A stretch of 64,000 nucleotides of DNA from Chromobacterium rhizoryzae (GCF_020544465.1 NZ_CP066126.1:2604001-2668000), one strand, 5' to 3'. Counted from the first letter of the stretch, positions 35,922-44,461 are shown. Numbers and translations are program-made. Notes: generated from the sequence alone by a model not told the origin.

Positions 35922-36004
35922 GGGCGGGCCATGGCGAGGGCACCTCATGGTGCGCCGGTCTTTGGAGTAGTCTCCCGGTAGTCCAACCTTGTCATGCGCC
36001 CGCC
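35922..36004 (+). ncRNA. Candidate structured RNA (three-way junction) in a leader
   Basis: P1 is an 11-bp helix with one bulge (GGCGGGCCATG at 35923 with CATGCGCCCGCC at 35993). Inside it are P2 (GCACC / GGTGC, loop TCAT, extended by two G-C pairs) and P3 (GG..TTGGA / TCCAACC, loop about 15). It lies 47-130 bp before a short ORF with a strong RBS and the gene at 36139. I could not match it to a riboswitch class I know. An alternative fold in P3 (GGAG / CTCC) is possible. Confidence 0.35.
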
Positions 36005-36050
36005 TAGCCGCGCCCCGCGGCCAGGCCGGCATCCGCTTGAGGAGGTAGCA

Positions 36051-36146
36051 ATGTCGAAATCCATTCGGCGCGTATCCCGCCCCGCGTCCCCGTCTTTCCC
36101 CGCATCCGCGCTTGCCGGCTTCAACCAGGAGACCCGCCATGAGTAA
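36051..36146 (+). CDS. Short ORF (31 residues) coupled to the next gene
   Basis: ATG at 36051 follows GAGGAGG by five bases, the strongest RBS in this part of the window. The frame encodes 31 residues (MSKSIRRVSRPASPSFPASA, then LAGFNQETRHE), basic at the start and without membrane segment. Its stop lies 5 bases inside the gene at 36139, an arrangement typical of translational coupling or a leader peptide. It could be a real small protein or a regulatory uORF. No homology is recognised. Confidence 0.45.
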   Translation: MSKSIRRVSRPASPSFPASALAGFNQETRHE

Positions 36147-36510
36147 AACCAAGGAAGAACTGCGCGCCTTCTACCGTTTGCTGGAAGCCCGCGAAGCCAA
36201 GTTGCCCTTTGTCGGCCCCTCGCCCGCGCGCAGCCGGCCGCATTACTGGCGTGTGCCTCTGTGCCGGGATTTCCCGGAGGCCTACGCGCTGGGAGAGCGT
36301 CACGGCCGCGCGCTGGTTGAGCTGTTCCGCCAGCACCCGGAGCACGCCGGCCACGGCCTGCTCAGCCGCATCGCCCATGATATGAATTTGTTCGACTTCA
36401 GCCCGCAGCGCGGCGCTTGGGCCGGTTTCTTCGACCATCTGGAAGTGTTGATCGCGGTCAGCATCCGCATGCATGAGTCGGACGCGGAGGCGCAAGCCGC
36501 GCTTCCCTAA
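36139..36510 (+). CDS. Hypothetical protein
   Basis: A 123-residue soluble protein, MSKTKEELRAFYRLLEAREA at the start, with PHYWRVPLCRDFPEAYALG and LLSRIAHDMNLFDFSP. It is mostly helical, with no membrane segment or cysteine cluster (one Cys). I do not recognise a family. The ATG at 36139 has AGGAG upstream, and the preceding 31-codon ORF overlaps it. A GC hairpin follows the stop. The possible structured leader suggests regulated expression. Confidence 0.7.
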   Translation: MSKTKEELRAFYRLLEAREAKLPFVGPSPARSRPHYWRVPLCRDFPEAYALGERHGRALVELFRQHPEHAGHGLLSRIAHDMNLFDFSPQRGAWAGFFDHLEVLIAVSIRMHESDAEAQAALP

Positions 36511-36850
36511 GCCGCAAAACGCGCCCGGACGGCCCTCGTCCGGGCGGCAATGGGGAATGTGACAATGGCTGGCGCCGGCAATCTATGGTAAAAAGCCTGC
36601 AATCCTTGCTGGAAAGCGCTGGCAAGGCGGCTGCGCGAGTCACCTGTTTGATCCATTCACCCTCCCTCTTGGTGCCGGATAAAAACCACAGGCGGGTGAC
36701 TCGCCCAGCCGAAATGCTTGTCATTCCCGTCCCCTCCCCCAGCGGCTTTCACGCCCAAGCCCATCCGTCAATGGCCTAAAGACCCGGTGCTTATTCCCCC
36801 CGACGCCTTACCATGGGGCTTCGATTCATCAATCCGTAAAGGAGAGTCAG
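36511..36850. other. Intergenic region with a GC hairpin
   Basis: 340 bp between the 36139 and 36851 genes. It starts with a perfect 9-bp hairpin (GCCCGGACG / CGTCCGGGC, 36523-36545) likely to end transcription of the upstream gene, though without a T-run on the plus strand. The remainder shows no gene or clear motif. Confidence 0.5.
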
Positions 36851-37042
36851 ATGGCCAAGAACAAGCGCGCCGCCAAGAAACTGGCGGCGCTGGCGGACAA
36901 GGTGCGCGGACAGAAGAAGGCCACCAAATCGGCCAGGAAGCTGGCCGCCAAGGTGCTGAAGCACCCGATGACCGACAAACCGGCCAAGAAGAAGGAGCTA
37001 AAACGCGCCAAGCGGGACAAGGCCGACAAGCAGGCTGAATAA
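36851..37042 (+). CDS. Small Lys/Ala-rich basic protein
   Basis: 63 residues with about one third Lys (MAKNKRAAKKLAALADKVRG, then KKATKSARKLAAKVLKHP). It follows AAAGGAGAG by a few bases, a strong RBS, and is followed by a 14-bp stem hairpin, so it looks like a real short gene. Composition resembles histone H1-like and ribosome- or nucleic-acid-binding small proteins. No defined fold or motif is visible. It is probably an amphipathic, partly disordered nucleic-acid binder, which is inference only. Confidence 0.65.
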   Translation: MAKNKRAAKKLAALADKVRGQKKATKSARKLAAKVLKHPMTDKPAKKKELKRAKRDKADKQAE

Positions 37043-37056
37043 GCCGGCTCCCACAC

Positions 37057-37100
37057 GCCAAAAGGCGGCGAACGGCAAGCATGCCGCGCCGCCTTTTGGC
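37057..37100. terminator. Long-stem hairpin between convergent genes
   Basis: A 14-bp perfect stem GCCAAAAGGCGGCG / CGCCGCCTTTTGGC encloses a 16-base loop, between the small basic protein gene (plus) and an MCP gene (minus). The A/T tracts sit inside the stem. It is probably a bidirectional terminator. Confidence 0.65.
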
Positions 37101-37116
37101 ATTCCGGCGCCGGGCT

Positions 37117-38736
37117 TCACACCTGATAGGCCGACACCGTCTGCAAGATCACCCGCGCCTGCTTGCTCAACTGACCCGCCGCGTCCGCCGATCCGCTGGA
37201 CGCCGACGAATTTTCCTCGGCCATCTGCGCAATCTGCTCCACGCGCTGGGCGATGGTGTTGCTGGCCACGCTCTGCTCGGAAATGCTGTTGGAGATGTCG
37301 CGCACCAATTCCATCGCCTTGCCGCTGCTGTCCCGTATGCCGTCGATGGCGTCGTTGGCGGCACGGGTGTTGGCGGTCTCCTGATGCACCTGCTCCACCA
37401 CTTTCTCCATGCTCTGCACCGCTTCCAGCGTGCTGCCCTGCATTTTGTTGATGATGGCGGCGATCTCGGTGGTGGAGCTGGCGGTGCGCTCGGCCAGCTT
37501 GCGCACCTCGTCCGCCACCACGGCGAAGCCGCGGCCCATCTCCCCGGCCCGCGCCGCCTCGATCGCCGCGTTCAGCGCCAAGAGATTGGTCTGATCCGCA
37601 ATATCCTTGATCACCCCCATCACCGAGGCGATGGTGGCGCTGTCTTCCTTCAACTGCCCAATGCGTTGCGCGGCGTCGGTAATCGCGCCGGCCACCTCGG
37701 TGATGCCGCGCACGGTGGCGGAAATCACCTGACCGCCCTCGGTCGCCCTCTCGCCGGCCTGCTGCGCCTGCCCGCGCGCTTCCACCGCGCTGGAGGCGAC
37801 ATGGTTGATGCTCACCGTCATCTGCTCCACCGCCGCCGCCATCGCCGCCGCGGATTCGCTTTGCATTTCCGAACTACGCGCGATTTCATGAGTATTGTTG
37901 GCCAGGCCGGACATCGCGCCGTCTATGGCGCCTATGCTGTCGCGGATGTCCCGGAAACTGCGCTGCAGATTCTCCAGCAGCTGGTTGAAGGCGGAGGCGG
38001 TTTCGCCCACCTCGTCCATGCGTCCCACCGGCGCGCGCAAGGTGAAGTCTTTGTGCTGATTCACCTTGAACAGCGTGGAGCGGATCTGGTGCAAGCTGGT
38101 CCGGATATGGCTGAACAAGAGCCAGCCCAGGCCGCCGCTCAGCAGCAGACAGGCGGCGATTACCGCCACCGAGCTGCCGAAGGCCATGCTGTAAGCGGCG
38201 GCGTTGTCCTTGGACAGGCTGTCCGCCATGGAGTAATTGAAGTCGATGTGGTCGTTGAGGTCTTTGGCCAGGGCCTTGGCGGAGTCCGGTATCGGCCCGG
38301 CCACCAGCATGGCCTGCGTCGCCGGCCCCGGATGCTCGCGCGAAGCCTTCAAAAAGCTTTCGCGATTATTGCGGTAGGCTTGCAGATCCGCCCGGTCCTG
38401 TTGCAGCAGCTTGCGGTCCGCGTCGTTGGACAGCAGGTCTTTCTCGTAAGCGGCCAACACCTGATCCAGGATCTTGTCGCCTTCGGCGATCTGCGCTTCG
38501 GCGTCCGCCTTGCTCTTGGCGTCCGCGGCGATGCCGTGGCGGTAAGCCGCCACCCGCATCTTGGTCAAGGCCAGCAGACCCTGGTCCAGCGCCTGTATGC
38601 TGGGAAAGGTGTTGTTCTTCAAATAGTTGAAACGTTCATTGCCGCTGTGCAACTGCCACAGGCCGTAACTGCCGACGCCGATCAAGGCCAGCATGGCCAC
38701 CATCAAGGTCAGCATGAGTCGCTGTGAGATATTCAT
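37117..38736 (-). CDS. Methyl-accepting chemotaxis protein (tandem paralogue pair, downstream member)
   Basis: 539 residues from the ATG at 38736 (GGAGAATAAGG upstream). Membrane helix about 8-28, periplasmic four-helix-type sensor about 29-180 (NERFNYLKNNTFPSIQALDQ), second helix about 180-205, HAMP, hairpin DQTNLLALNAAIEAARAGEM. It is closely related to the next receptor upstream: identical LKEDSATIASVMGVIKDIAD, and the same sensor layout. It ends SAYQV, without tether. The upstream frame to 38769 adds 11 codons and is less likely. Confidence 0.93.
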   Translation of the reverse strand: MNISQRLMLTLMVAMLALIGVGSYGLWQLHSGNERFNYLKNNTFPSIQALDQGLLALTKMRVAAYRHGIAADAKSKADAEAQIAEGDKILDQVLAAYEKDLLSNDADRKLLQQDRADLQAYRNNRESFLKASREHPGPATQAMLVAGPIPDSAKALAKDLNDHIDFNYSMADSLSKDNAAAYSMAFGSSVAVIAACLLLSGGLGWLLFSHIRTSLHQIRSTLFKVNQHKDFTLRAPVGRMDEVGETASAFNQLLENLQRSFRDIRDSIGAIDGAMSGLANNTHEIARSSEMQSESAAAMAAAVEQMTVSINHVASSAVEARGQAQQAGERATEGGQVISATVRGITEVAGAITDAAQRIGQLKEDSATIASVMGVIKDIADQTNLLALNAAIEAARAGEMGRGFAVVADEVRKLAERTASSTTEIAAIINKMQGSTLEAVQSMEKVVEQVHQETANTRAANDAIDGIRDSSGKAMELVRDISNSISEQSVASNTIAQRVEQIAQMAEENSSASSGSADAAGQLSKQARVILQTVSAYQV

Positions 38737-38858
38737 CCTTATTCTCCGTGTCTTCGCCCGATACCACATGTAGCTTTGTTATAGGCGCAGTCAGAAAACA
38801 GGAGAAAGTACTAAGTGAGAATATCTATTAAGAACAAATATTGAGCGTCGGCCCGGCC

Positions 38859-40478
38859 CTACACTTGATATTGGGTCACGGTGTTCAGGATATTCTTGGC
38901 CTGCTGCTGCAATTGCTCCGCCGCGTCCGCCGAGGCGCTGGAGGCGGACGCGTTTTCTTCCGCCATCTGCGCAATCTGCTCCACTTTTTGGGCAATGGTG
39001 TTGCTGGCGGTGCTTTGCTCATTGATGCTGCCGGAAATGTCCTTGACCAGTTCCATCGCCTGGCCGCTGCTGTCTTGAATCTTCTCTATCACGCTGCTGG
39101 CTTCGCGGGCGTTGTCGGTTTCCTGATGCACCTGTTCCACCACTTTTTCCATGCTTTGCACCGCTTCCAGCGTGCTGCTTTGCATCTTGTTGATGATGGA
39201 GCCGATTTCCGTGGTGGAACTGGCGGTGCGCTCGGCCAGCTTGCGCACCTCGTCCGCCACCACGGCGAAGCCGCGGCCGGTTTCGCCGGCCCGCGCCGCC
39301 TCGATGGCCGCGTTCAGCGCCAAAAGGTTGGTCTGGTCCGCAATGTCCTTGATCACGCCCATCACCGAGGCGATGGTGGCGCTGTCTTCCTTCAATTGCC
39401 CAATGCGATGCGAGGCGTCGCTGATCGCGCCCGCCACCTCGGAAATGCCCAGCACGGTGGCGGAGATCACCTGGCCGCCCTCGGTGGCCATGCTGCCCGC
39501 CTGCTGCGCCTGGGTGCGCGCCTCCACCGCGTTGTCCGCCACATGGTTGATGCTCACCGTCATCTGCTCCACCGCCGCCGCCATCGCCCCGGCGGATTCG
39601 CTCTGCACCTCCGAGCTGCGCGCTATCTGATTGGTGTTGGCCGCCAGGCCGGAGGTGGCTTTGTCGATTTCCGAAATATTGTCGCGTATGCCGCGGAAGC
39701 TATGCTGCAGATCGTCCAGCAAATGGTTGAAGGCGGCGGCGGTGCGGCCGATCTCGTCCTTGCGCAAGACCTTGGCCCGCAGGCGGAAATCCTTGCTGGC
39801 GCTGACCTGATCCAGGGTTTCGCCAATCTGGTTCAGGCTGCTGCGTATGCTGCGGAACAGCGCGAAGCCCAGCGCCCCGCTCAGAATCAGGGCGCCCACA
39901 ATCACCACCAGGGAGGACACGAAAGCCTCCTGATACGCCGTGGCGTTCTCGCCCGCCAATTTCTTGGCCAGGCCGTAGTTGAATTCAATATGCTCCTTGA
40001 TGTCCTTGACCACGGTCTTGGCCGTGGCCAACAGCGGACCGCCCACCAGCTCCCGCCGCGTGGTTTCCGGCGGCTGCTCGCGGGAGATCTTGAACACGGT
40101 GTCGCGCTGCTGGCGGTAGATCCGGATGTCCGCTCGGTCTTTTTCTATCATCCGCCTGTCCTCGTCGTCGGACACCAGGTCTTTCTGGTAATGATCCAGC
40201 GCCGTGTCCATCTGCTTGTCCAGCTGCGCGATATTGGCTTCGATATCGGCCTTGACCTTGGGATCTTCGCTGATGCCGTGGCGGTAGGTCAGCACCCGCA
40301 TATCGGTTTGCGCCTGCAAGGCCTGATCCAGGGTGTGGATGCTGGGAAAGGTGTTGGCCTGCAGATAGTCGAAGCGCTCATTGGCCCGGTGCAGCTGGAG
40401 CAGCCCGAAGCTGCCCACAATGAACAAGCCGAGCAAGGCGACCGCCAGGGTCAGCAGCAAACGTTGGGATATGCTCAT
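38859..40478 (-). CDS. Methyl-accepting chemotaxis protein (tandem paralogue pair, upstream member)
   Basis: 539 residues, the same length as its neighbour at 37117. Membrane helix about 8-28 (LTLAVALLGLFIVGSFGLLQ), sensor with NERFDYLQANTFPSIHTLDQ, second helix about 185-208, HAMP, hairpin DQTNLLALNAAIEAARAGET. It ends TQYQV. The two genes are separated by about 120 bp and share most of the signalling domain and clear similarity in the sensor, so this is a gene duplication with sensor divergence. AGGGGG precedes the ATG. Confidence 0.93.
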   Translation of the reverse strand: MSISQRLLLTLAVALLGLFIVGSFGLLQLHRANERFDYLQANTFPSIHTLDQALQAQTDMRVLTYRHGISEDPKVKADIEANIAQLDKQMDTALDHYQKDLVSDDEDRRMIEKDRADIRIYRQQRDTVFKISREQPPETTRRELVGGPLLATAKTVVKDIKEHIEFNYGLAKKLAGENATAYQEAFVSSLVVIVGALILSGALGFALFRSIRSSLNQIGETLDQVSASKDFRLRAKVLRKDEIGRTAAAFNHLLDDLQHSFRGIRDNISEIDKATSGLAANTNQIARSSEVQSESAGAMAAAVEQMTVSINHVADNAVEARTQAQQAGSMATEGGQVISATVLGISEVAGAISDASHRIGQLKEDSATIASVMGVIKDIADQTNLLALNAAIEAARAGETGRGFAVVADEVRKLAERTASSTTEIGSIINKMQSSTLEAVQSMEKVVEQVHQETDNAREASSVIEKIQDSSGQAMELVKDISGSINEQSTASNTIAQKVEQIAQMAEENASASSASADAAEQLQQQAKNILNTVTQYQV

Positions 40479-40649
40479 GGTAGCCCCCTAGGTGATGACT
40501 TATGAAACTCGATTCTTTATAGGCGTGTCTGCTTGGGATTTTCAAATCATTTGGCATGGAAAATCAGGCTTTTGCGACAGGCGGCGGCACCGTAGAATGT
40601 TCTCGCAATCACAACATTCATAAAACGCCAACAACAAAGGAGAATCACC

Positions 40650-42413
40650 ATGACGCCATTCCGTCCCCGCCCCAGACTGCTGCTGAGCGCGCTGGCCCTG
40701 AGCCTGGGCCTGAGCCTGGGCTTCAACGCCCCGGCCCTGGCGCTGAGCCCGCCGGCGCCGCCGCAGGTCAAATACGATTACGACTACGATGTCTTCCACC
40801 CGGTCTACGCCCGCAACGGCATGGTGGCCACCGAACAGGGCCTGGCCACCCAGGTGGGCCTGGACATTCTGCGCCAGGGCGGCAATGCGGTGGACGCCGC
40901 GGTGGCGGTGGGCTTTGCGCTGGCGGTGACGCTGCCCAACGCCGGCAACCTGGGCGGCGGCGGCTTCATGGTGCTGCACGACGCCAAGAGCGGCCGCAAT
41001 ATCGCGCTGGATTTCCGCGAGATCGCGCCGGCCAAGGCCAGCCGCGACATGTATCTGGACGCGCAGGGCAAGGTCGTGGACGGCCGCTCGCTGTACACCC
41101 ATCTGGCGGTGGGCGTGCCCGGCACCGTGGCCGGCCTGGCCCACGCTCAGCAGCGCTGGGGCAGCCTGCCGCTGGCCAAGGTGATTGCGCCGGCGGTGAA
41201 GCTGGCGGAGCAAGGTTTCCCGGTGTCTCAGACGCTGGCGGAAATGCTGGAAGTGGAAAAAGACAATCTGGGCCGCTGGGACAGCAGCCGGGCGGTGTTC
41301 TTCCGCGACGGCCGCCCGCTGCGCGCCGGCGAGAAGCTGGTGCAGCGCGATCTGGGCAAATCGCTGCGCCTGATCGCGCGACAAGGACCCAAAGCCTTCT
41401 ACCAGGGCGACATCGCCGACAAGATCGTGGCGGAAATGGCGCGCCACGGCGGCCTGATCAACAAGGCCGATCTGGCCGGCTACAAGGTGGAGGAGCGCGC
41501 GCCGGTCAGCGGCACGTATCGCGGCTACCAAGTGGTATCCATGCCGCCGCCCAGCTCCGGCGGCATCCACATCGTCCAGATCCTGAACCTGCTGGAACGC
41601 TATCCGCTGGCCGACTACGGCCCCAACAGCGCGCAGACCATCCACTATCTGGCCGAGGCGATGAAGCTGGCCTACGCCGACCGCTCGGAATACCTGGGCG
41701 ACCCGGCCTTCGTCAAAGTGCCGCAGGCCGGCCTGACCTCCAAGCGCTACGCCGATCAGCTGGCCACGACGATAGACCCGGTCAAGGCCCGCCCCGCCGC
41801 CGAGATCAAACCCGGCAAGCCGCAGCCCTATGAGAGCGACCAGACCACCCATTACTCCATCGTGGACAAGCAAGGCAACGCGGTGGCGGTGACTTACACG
41901 CTGAACCTGAATTTCGGCAGCGGCATCGTCGCCGGCGGCACCGGCATTCTGCTCAACAACGAGATGGACGACTTTTCCGTCAAGCCCGGCGTGCCCAACG
42001 CCTTCGGCCTGATCGGCGGCGACGCCAACGCGGTGGCGGCCGGCAAGCGGCCGCTGTCCTCGATGTCGCCGACGCTGGTGCTGAAAAACGGCAAGCCCTG
42101 GCTGGTCACCGGCAGCCCGGGCGGCGCGCGCATCATCACCACCACTTTGCAGACCATCGTCAACGCCGTCGATTTCGGCATGAACCCGGCGGAAGCCGCG
42201 TCCACGCCGCGGGTGCACCATCAATGGCTGCCGGACGAATTGCGGGTGGAAAAGGGCCTGAGCCCGGATACGCTGCGCCTGCTGCGCGAACAAGGCTACA
42301 AGATCGCGCTCAAGCCCAGCATGGGCCGGACCCAGACCATACAGCTGCGCGACGGCGGCTTGTACGGCTATTCCGACCCGCGCAACCCTGACGGCGCCAC
42401 GATGGGCTATTAA
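40650..42413 (+). CDS. ggt: Gamma-glutamyltranspeptidase
   Basis: 587 residues with a signal peptide (about 1-32), so periplasmic or secreted. It is an Ntn hydrolase that self-cleaves before Thr399 in DQTTHYSIVD, the nucleophile of the small subunit. The oxyanion/substrate loop LVTGSPGGARIITTT and GSGIVAGGTGILLNNEMDDF are present. It transfers or hydrolyses the gamma-glutamyl group of glutathione. It is a single-gene unit with a leading RBS AAAGGAG and an 11-bp-stem hairpin after the stop. Confidence 0.95.
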   Translation: MTPFRPRPRLLLSALALSLGLSLGFNAPALALSPPAPPQVKYDYDYDVFHPVYARNGMVATEQGLATQVGLDILRQGGNAVDAAVAVGFALAVTLPNAGNLGGGGFMVLHDAKSGRNIALDFREIAPAKASRDMYLDAQGKVVDGRSLYTHLAVGVPGTVAGLAHAQQRWGSLPLAKVIAPAVKLAEQGFPVSQTLAEMLEVEKDNLGRWDSSRAVFFRDGRPLRAGEKLVQRDLGKSLRLIARQGPKAFYQGDIADKIVAEMARHGGLINKADLAGYKVEERAPVSGTYRGYQVVSMPPPSSGGIHIVQILNLLERYPLADYGPNSAQTIHYLAEAMKLAYADRSEYLGDPAFVKVPQAGLTSKRYADQLATTIDPVKARPAAEIKPGKPQPYESDQTTHYSIVDKQGNAVAVTYTLNLNFGSGIVAGGTGILLNNEMDDFSVKPGVPNAFGLIGGDANAVAAGKRPLSSMSPTLVLKNGKPWLVTGSPGGARIITTTLQTIVNAVDFGMNPAEAASTPRVHHQWLPDELRVEKGLSPDTLRLLREQGYKIALKPSMGRTQTIQLRDGGLYGYSDPRNPDGATMGY

Positions 42414-42420
42414 GACGCGC

Positions 42421-42453
42421 CGGCCGGGCGCCGTTCAAGGACGCGCCCGGCCG
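42421..42453 (+). terminator. GC-rich hairpin after ggt
   Basis: An 11-bp perfect stem CGGCCGGGCGC / GCGCCCGGCCG with an 11-base loop lies 8 bp after the stop. There is no T-run, so it may act with Rho or as an mRNA end stabiliser. Confidence 0.45.
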
Positions 42454-42501
42454 GCCGATAAAGCGAGAAACCGGCGTCAAAACTCAACCATAATGTAATA
42501 A

Positions 42502-42547
42502 GGAAACTGTTCAAAGTCTGCCGCGCTGCGGCGATACGGCGTTAAAA
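42502..42547 (+). repeat. Truncated left part of an inverted-repeat element (arm type 2)
   Basis: GAAACTGTTCAAAGTCTG followed by CGGCGATACGGCGTTAAAA matches the first 46 bases of copy C in canonical orientation. The core and right arm are missing. Confidence 0.65.
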
Positions 42548-42603
42548 CCGGCTTTCGCCTGAGCGCCGCCGGCCCCGCGCCGTCACAGGGGAGAAGCCCG
42601 CAC

Positions 42604-43365
42604 ATGCTGAAATTGTCGAGCAGCGCCGCGCTGGTCTTGTCGCTGTCGCTCCCCGTCAACGCGGCCACCCTGCACTTCGTCACCCAGGATTTTCCGCCCT
42701 TCATCGAGGTGACCGACAAACCCCAGCCCCAAGGCCTGATGGTGGATACGCTGGTGGCCGTCTGCCAGCGGCTGAACTGGAACTGCGAAATCCAGGCCAT
42801 GGTCTGGCGCCGCGCCCTGCTGCTGGCCGATGAAGGCAAGGTGGACGGCATTTTCCCGGTGCAGGACACGCCCGAGCGCAGGATGTCGCTGGCCTTGAGC
42901 GCCCCGGTGTACAACAGCAGTTACGGCCTGTTCGCCACCGCCAGCTCCACCTTCCGCTACCAGCGCCCCCAGGACCTGCTCAACCACCGCATCGCGGTCT
43001 ACGGCCCGTCCATCTCTCAAAACGCCCTGGACAAGCTGATCGCCGGCTTGCCCAATATGAACATCTCCGTGGAAAACAATCAGGAAACGGTGTTAAAGAA
43101 ATTGGCCGCCATGCGTTACGGCGCGGACGCGGTGGTTTTCGCCAACGAAGACGTCACTCGCTACATCATCCGGCGCGAAGCGCTGAGCGGCCTGCGCCCG
43201 CTGGCCACCATACAGCCGCTGACCTATCTATACGGATTCCCTTTGAAATCAGTGAAACCCGGCATGGTGGCGGACTTCAACCAAGCCTTGAACGCGCTGT
43301 GCCACGACGGCACGCTGCCGCGCCTGGCGCGCCGCTACAACGTCAGGATGGCCGCGTGCAAATAG
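42604..43365 (+). CDS. Periplasmic solute-binding protein, amino-acid type (SBP_bac_3)
   Basis: 253 residues with a signal peptide (about 1-20, cut near VNAA-TL). The mature protein starts LHFVTQDFPPFIEVT, the first strand and ligand loop of family 3 binding proteins, and contains QGLMVDTLVAVCQRL and VDGIFPVQDTPERR. Orphan proteins of this kind, without a permease beside them, are common in bacteria with many chemoreceptors and may serve uptake or sensing. There is no permease or ATPase gene in the vicinity. The ligand is unknown. Confidence 0.85.
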   Translation: MLKLSSSAALVLSLSLPVNAATLHFVTQDFPPFIEVTDKPQPQGLMVDTLVAVCQRLNWNCEIQAMVWRRALLLADEGKVDGIFPVQDTPERRMSLALSAPVYNSSYGLFATASSTFRYQRPQDLLNHRIAVYGPSISQNALDKLIAGLPNMNISVENNQETVLKKLAAMRYGADAVVFANEDVTRYIIRREALSGLRPLATIQPLTYLYGFPLKSVKPGMVADFNQALNALCHDGTLPRLARRYNVRMAACK

Positions 43366-43446
43366 CATTTGAAAGTTTTTGCTATCAATTAAATTGAACA
43401 ACTATTAGCGTTGTGTTATATTTGTTCAAAATATCAAACAGCCACC

Positions 43447-43582
43447 ATAAGCGCCTCGCCTTTGACAGGCGCTTATCTTGCGCTTCAATGCGATAAACAA
43501 CCCTTCTGCCCCAGACGGTTTCACGGGGCAGCCTAAGCGACCGACTGTCTTTGCTGACGGCGTCATCCGCGCTTTTAGCGGA
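43447..43582 (+). promoter_or_regulatory. Hairpin-rich leader upstream of mdtJ
   Basis: Three successive hairpins: a 10-bp stem ATAAGCGCCT / AGGCGCTTAT (43447-43476), a 7-bp stem CTGCCCC / GGGGCAG (43506-43531), and TCCGC / GCGGA (43566-43582). They lie in the 270 bp before the polyamine-type exporter genes. The first could be a terminator of the upstream gene, though its tail TCTTGCGC is weak. I did not recognise the guanidine riboswitch consensus. Confidence 0.35.
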
Positions 43583-43639
43583 GCGTTGTTGCGCCTCTAG
43601 CGCATGTGGCTTCCGGATTTCCAATCACAGGAGCGTAGC

Positions 43640-44014
43640 ATGCAAACTCAATCGTCTTCCCCAGCCTGGCTGGGCTGGGCCTTTCTACTGGTGGCCATCG
43701 CCACCGAAATCCTGGGCACGTCCTTCATGGCCTACGCCGCCCGCACCGAGAGCTACTGGGGCTACGGCGTGATGGCGGCGGCGCTGGCGCTGTCCTATTA
43801 CTTCCTGTCCCTCGCCATCCGCACCATTTCCGTGGGCGTCGCCTACGCCGCCTGGGAAGCCCTGGGTCTGGCCGGCCTGGCGCTGATCGGCGTCCATCTG
43901 TTCGGCGAAACGCTGCTGACGCAGGAAATCATCGGACTGGCCTTGTCCGTGGTGGGCATCGCCTGCGTGGTGGCCGGCGAAGCCGATGAACACACTCAGG
44001 AGCAAAGCGCATGA
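43640..44014 (+). CDS. mdtJ: SMR-family exporter subunit MdtJ-like
   Basis: 124 residues with four membrane helices. FLLVAIATEILGTSFMAYAA (Glu in helix 1 is the proton/substrate site of SMR proteins), YYFLSLAIRTISVGVAYAAW and EALGLAGLALIGVHLFGETL match MdtJ. With MdtI it forms a heteromeric spermidine exporter in enterobacteria. GGAG lies 7 bases upstream of the ATG at 43640. The stop overlaps the mdtI start in an ATGA. A frame 12 codons longer is open but has no RBS. Confidence 0.85.
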   Translation: MQTQSSSPAWLGWAFLLVAIATEILGTSFMAYAARTESYWGYGVMAAALALSYYFLSLAIRTISVGVAYAAWEALGLAGLALIGVHLFGETLLTQEIIGLALSVVGIACVVAGEADEHTQEQSA

Positions 44015-44331
44015 AAACCGTATTTTATGTATTCGTGGTGTCCTCGGCCCTGATCGAGGTGGCCGCCAACCTGATGCTGGAAAAATCCAACGGCTTCCGC
44101 AACAAGGCCTGGGGCTTCGGCGCCATCGCCATGGTCTGGGTGGCTTTCGCCCTGCTGGGCCAGGCGGTGCGCGGCATCGATCTGGCCGTGGCCTACGCGC
44201 TGTGGGGCGCGCTGGGCATCATCGGCACCGCCATCGGCGCGCGCATCTTCTTTGGCCAGCGGCTCAAGCCGCTGGGCTGGGTGGGCATGGCGGTGGTGAT
44301 TTCCTCGGTGGTGGTGCTGACCACCGCCTGA
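44011..44331 (+). CDS. mdtI: SMR-family exporter subunit MdtI-like
   Basis: 106 residues, four membrane helices. Glu in SALIEVAANLMLEKSNGFRN and the block LGQAVRGIDLAVAYALWGAL are close to MdtI. The partner of MdtJ. The gene order mdtJ-mdtI is the same as in Escherichia coli. Substrate assignment (spermidine) is by similarity, and quaternary amines or guanidine-like compounds are alternatives for paired SMR proteins. Confidence 0.85.
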   Translation: MKTVFYVFVVSSALIEVAANLMLEKSNGFRNKAWGFGAIAMVWVAFALLGQAVRGIDLAVAYALWGALGIIGTAIGARIFFGQRLKPLGWVGMAVVISSVVVLTTA

Positions 44332-44461
44332 TAAGCGACGGCGGCGTTCAGTGACGCTTTTATGACGCGCCGCCCAGCCCGACCTGTCCTATCTGAGTAT
44401 GGCGACCCGCGCCATAACGGTTTAGGGTACGGGCTCCATCCAAGCAATGAAAGGCTGAGAC

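Noticed and set aside
35940..36000. yybP-ykoY manganese riboswitch, because of GGAGTAGTC and CGGTAGTC.
   Set aside because: The 3' half expected for that class is missing and the downstream gene is not a metal transporter. Only a generic structured RNA is claimed.
43447..43600. Guanidine riboswitch (ykkC classes) before mdtJ.
   Set aside because: The hairpins lack the paired ACGR tetraloops of class II, and no class I or III core could be matched by eye.
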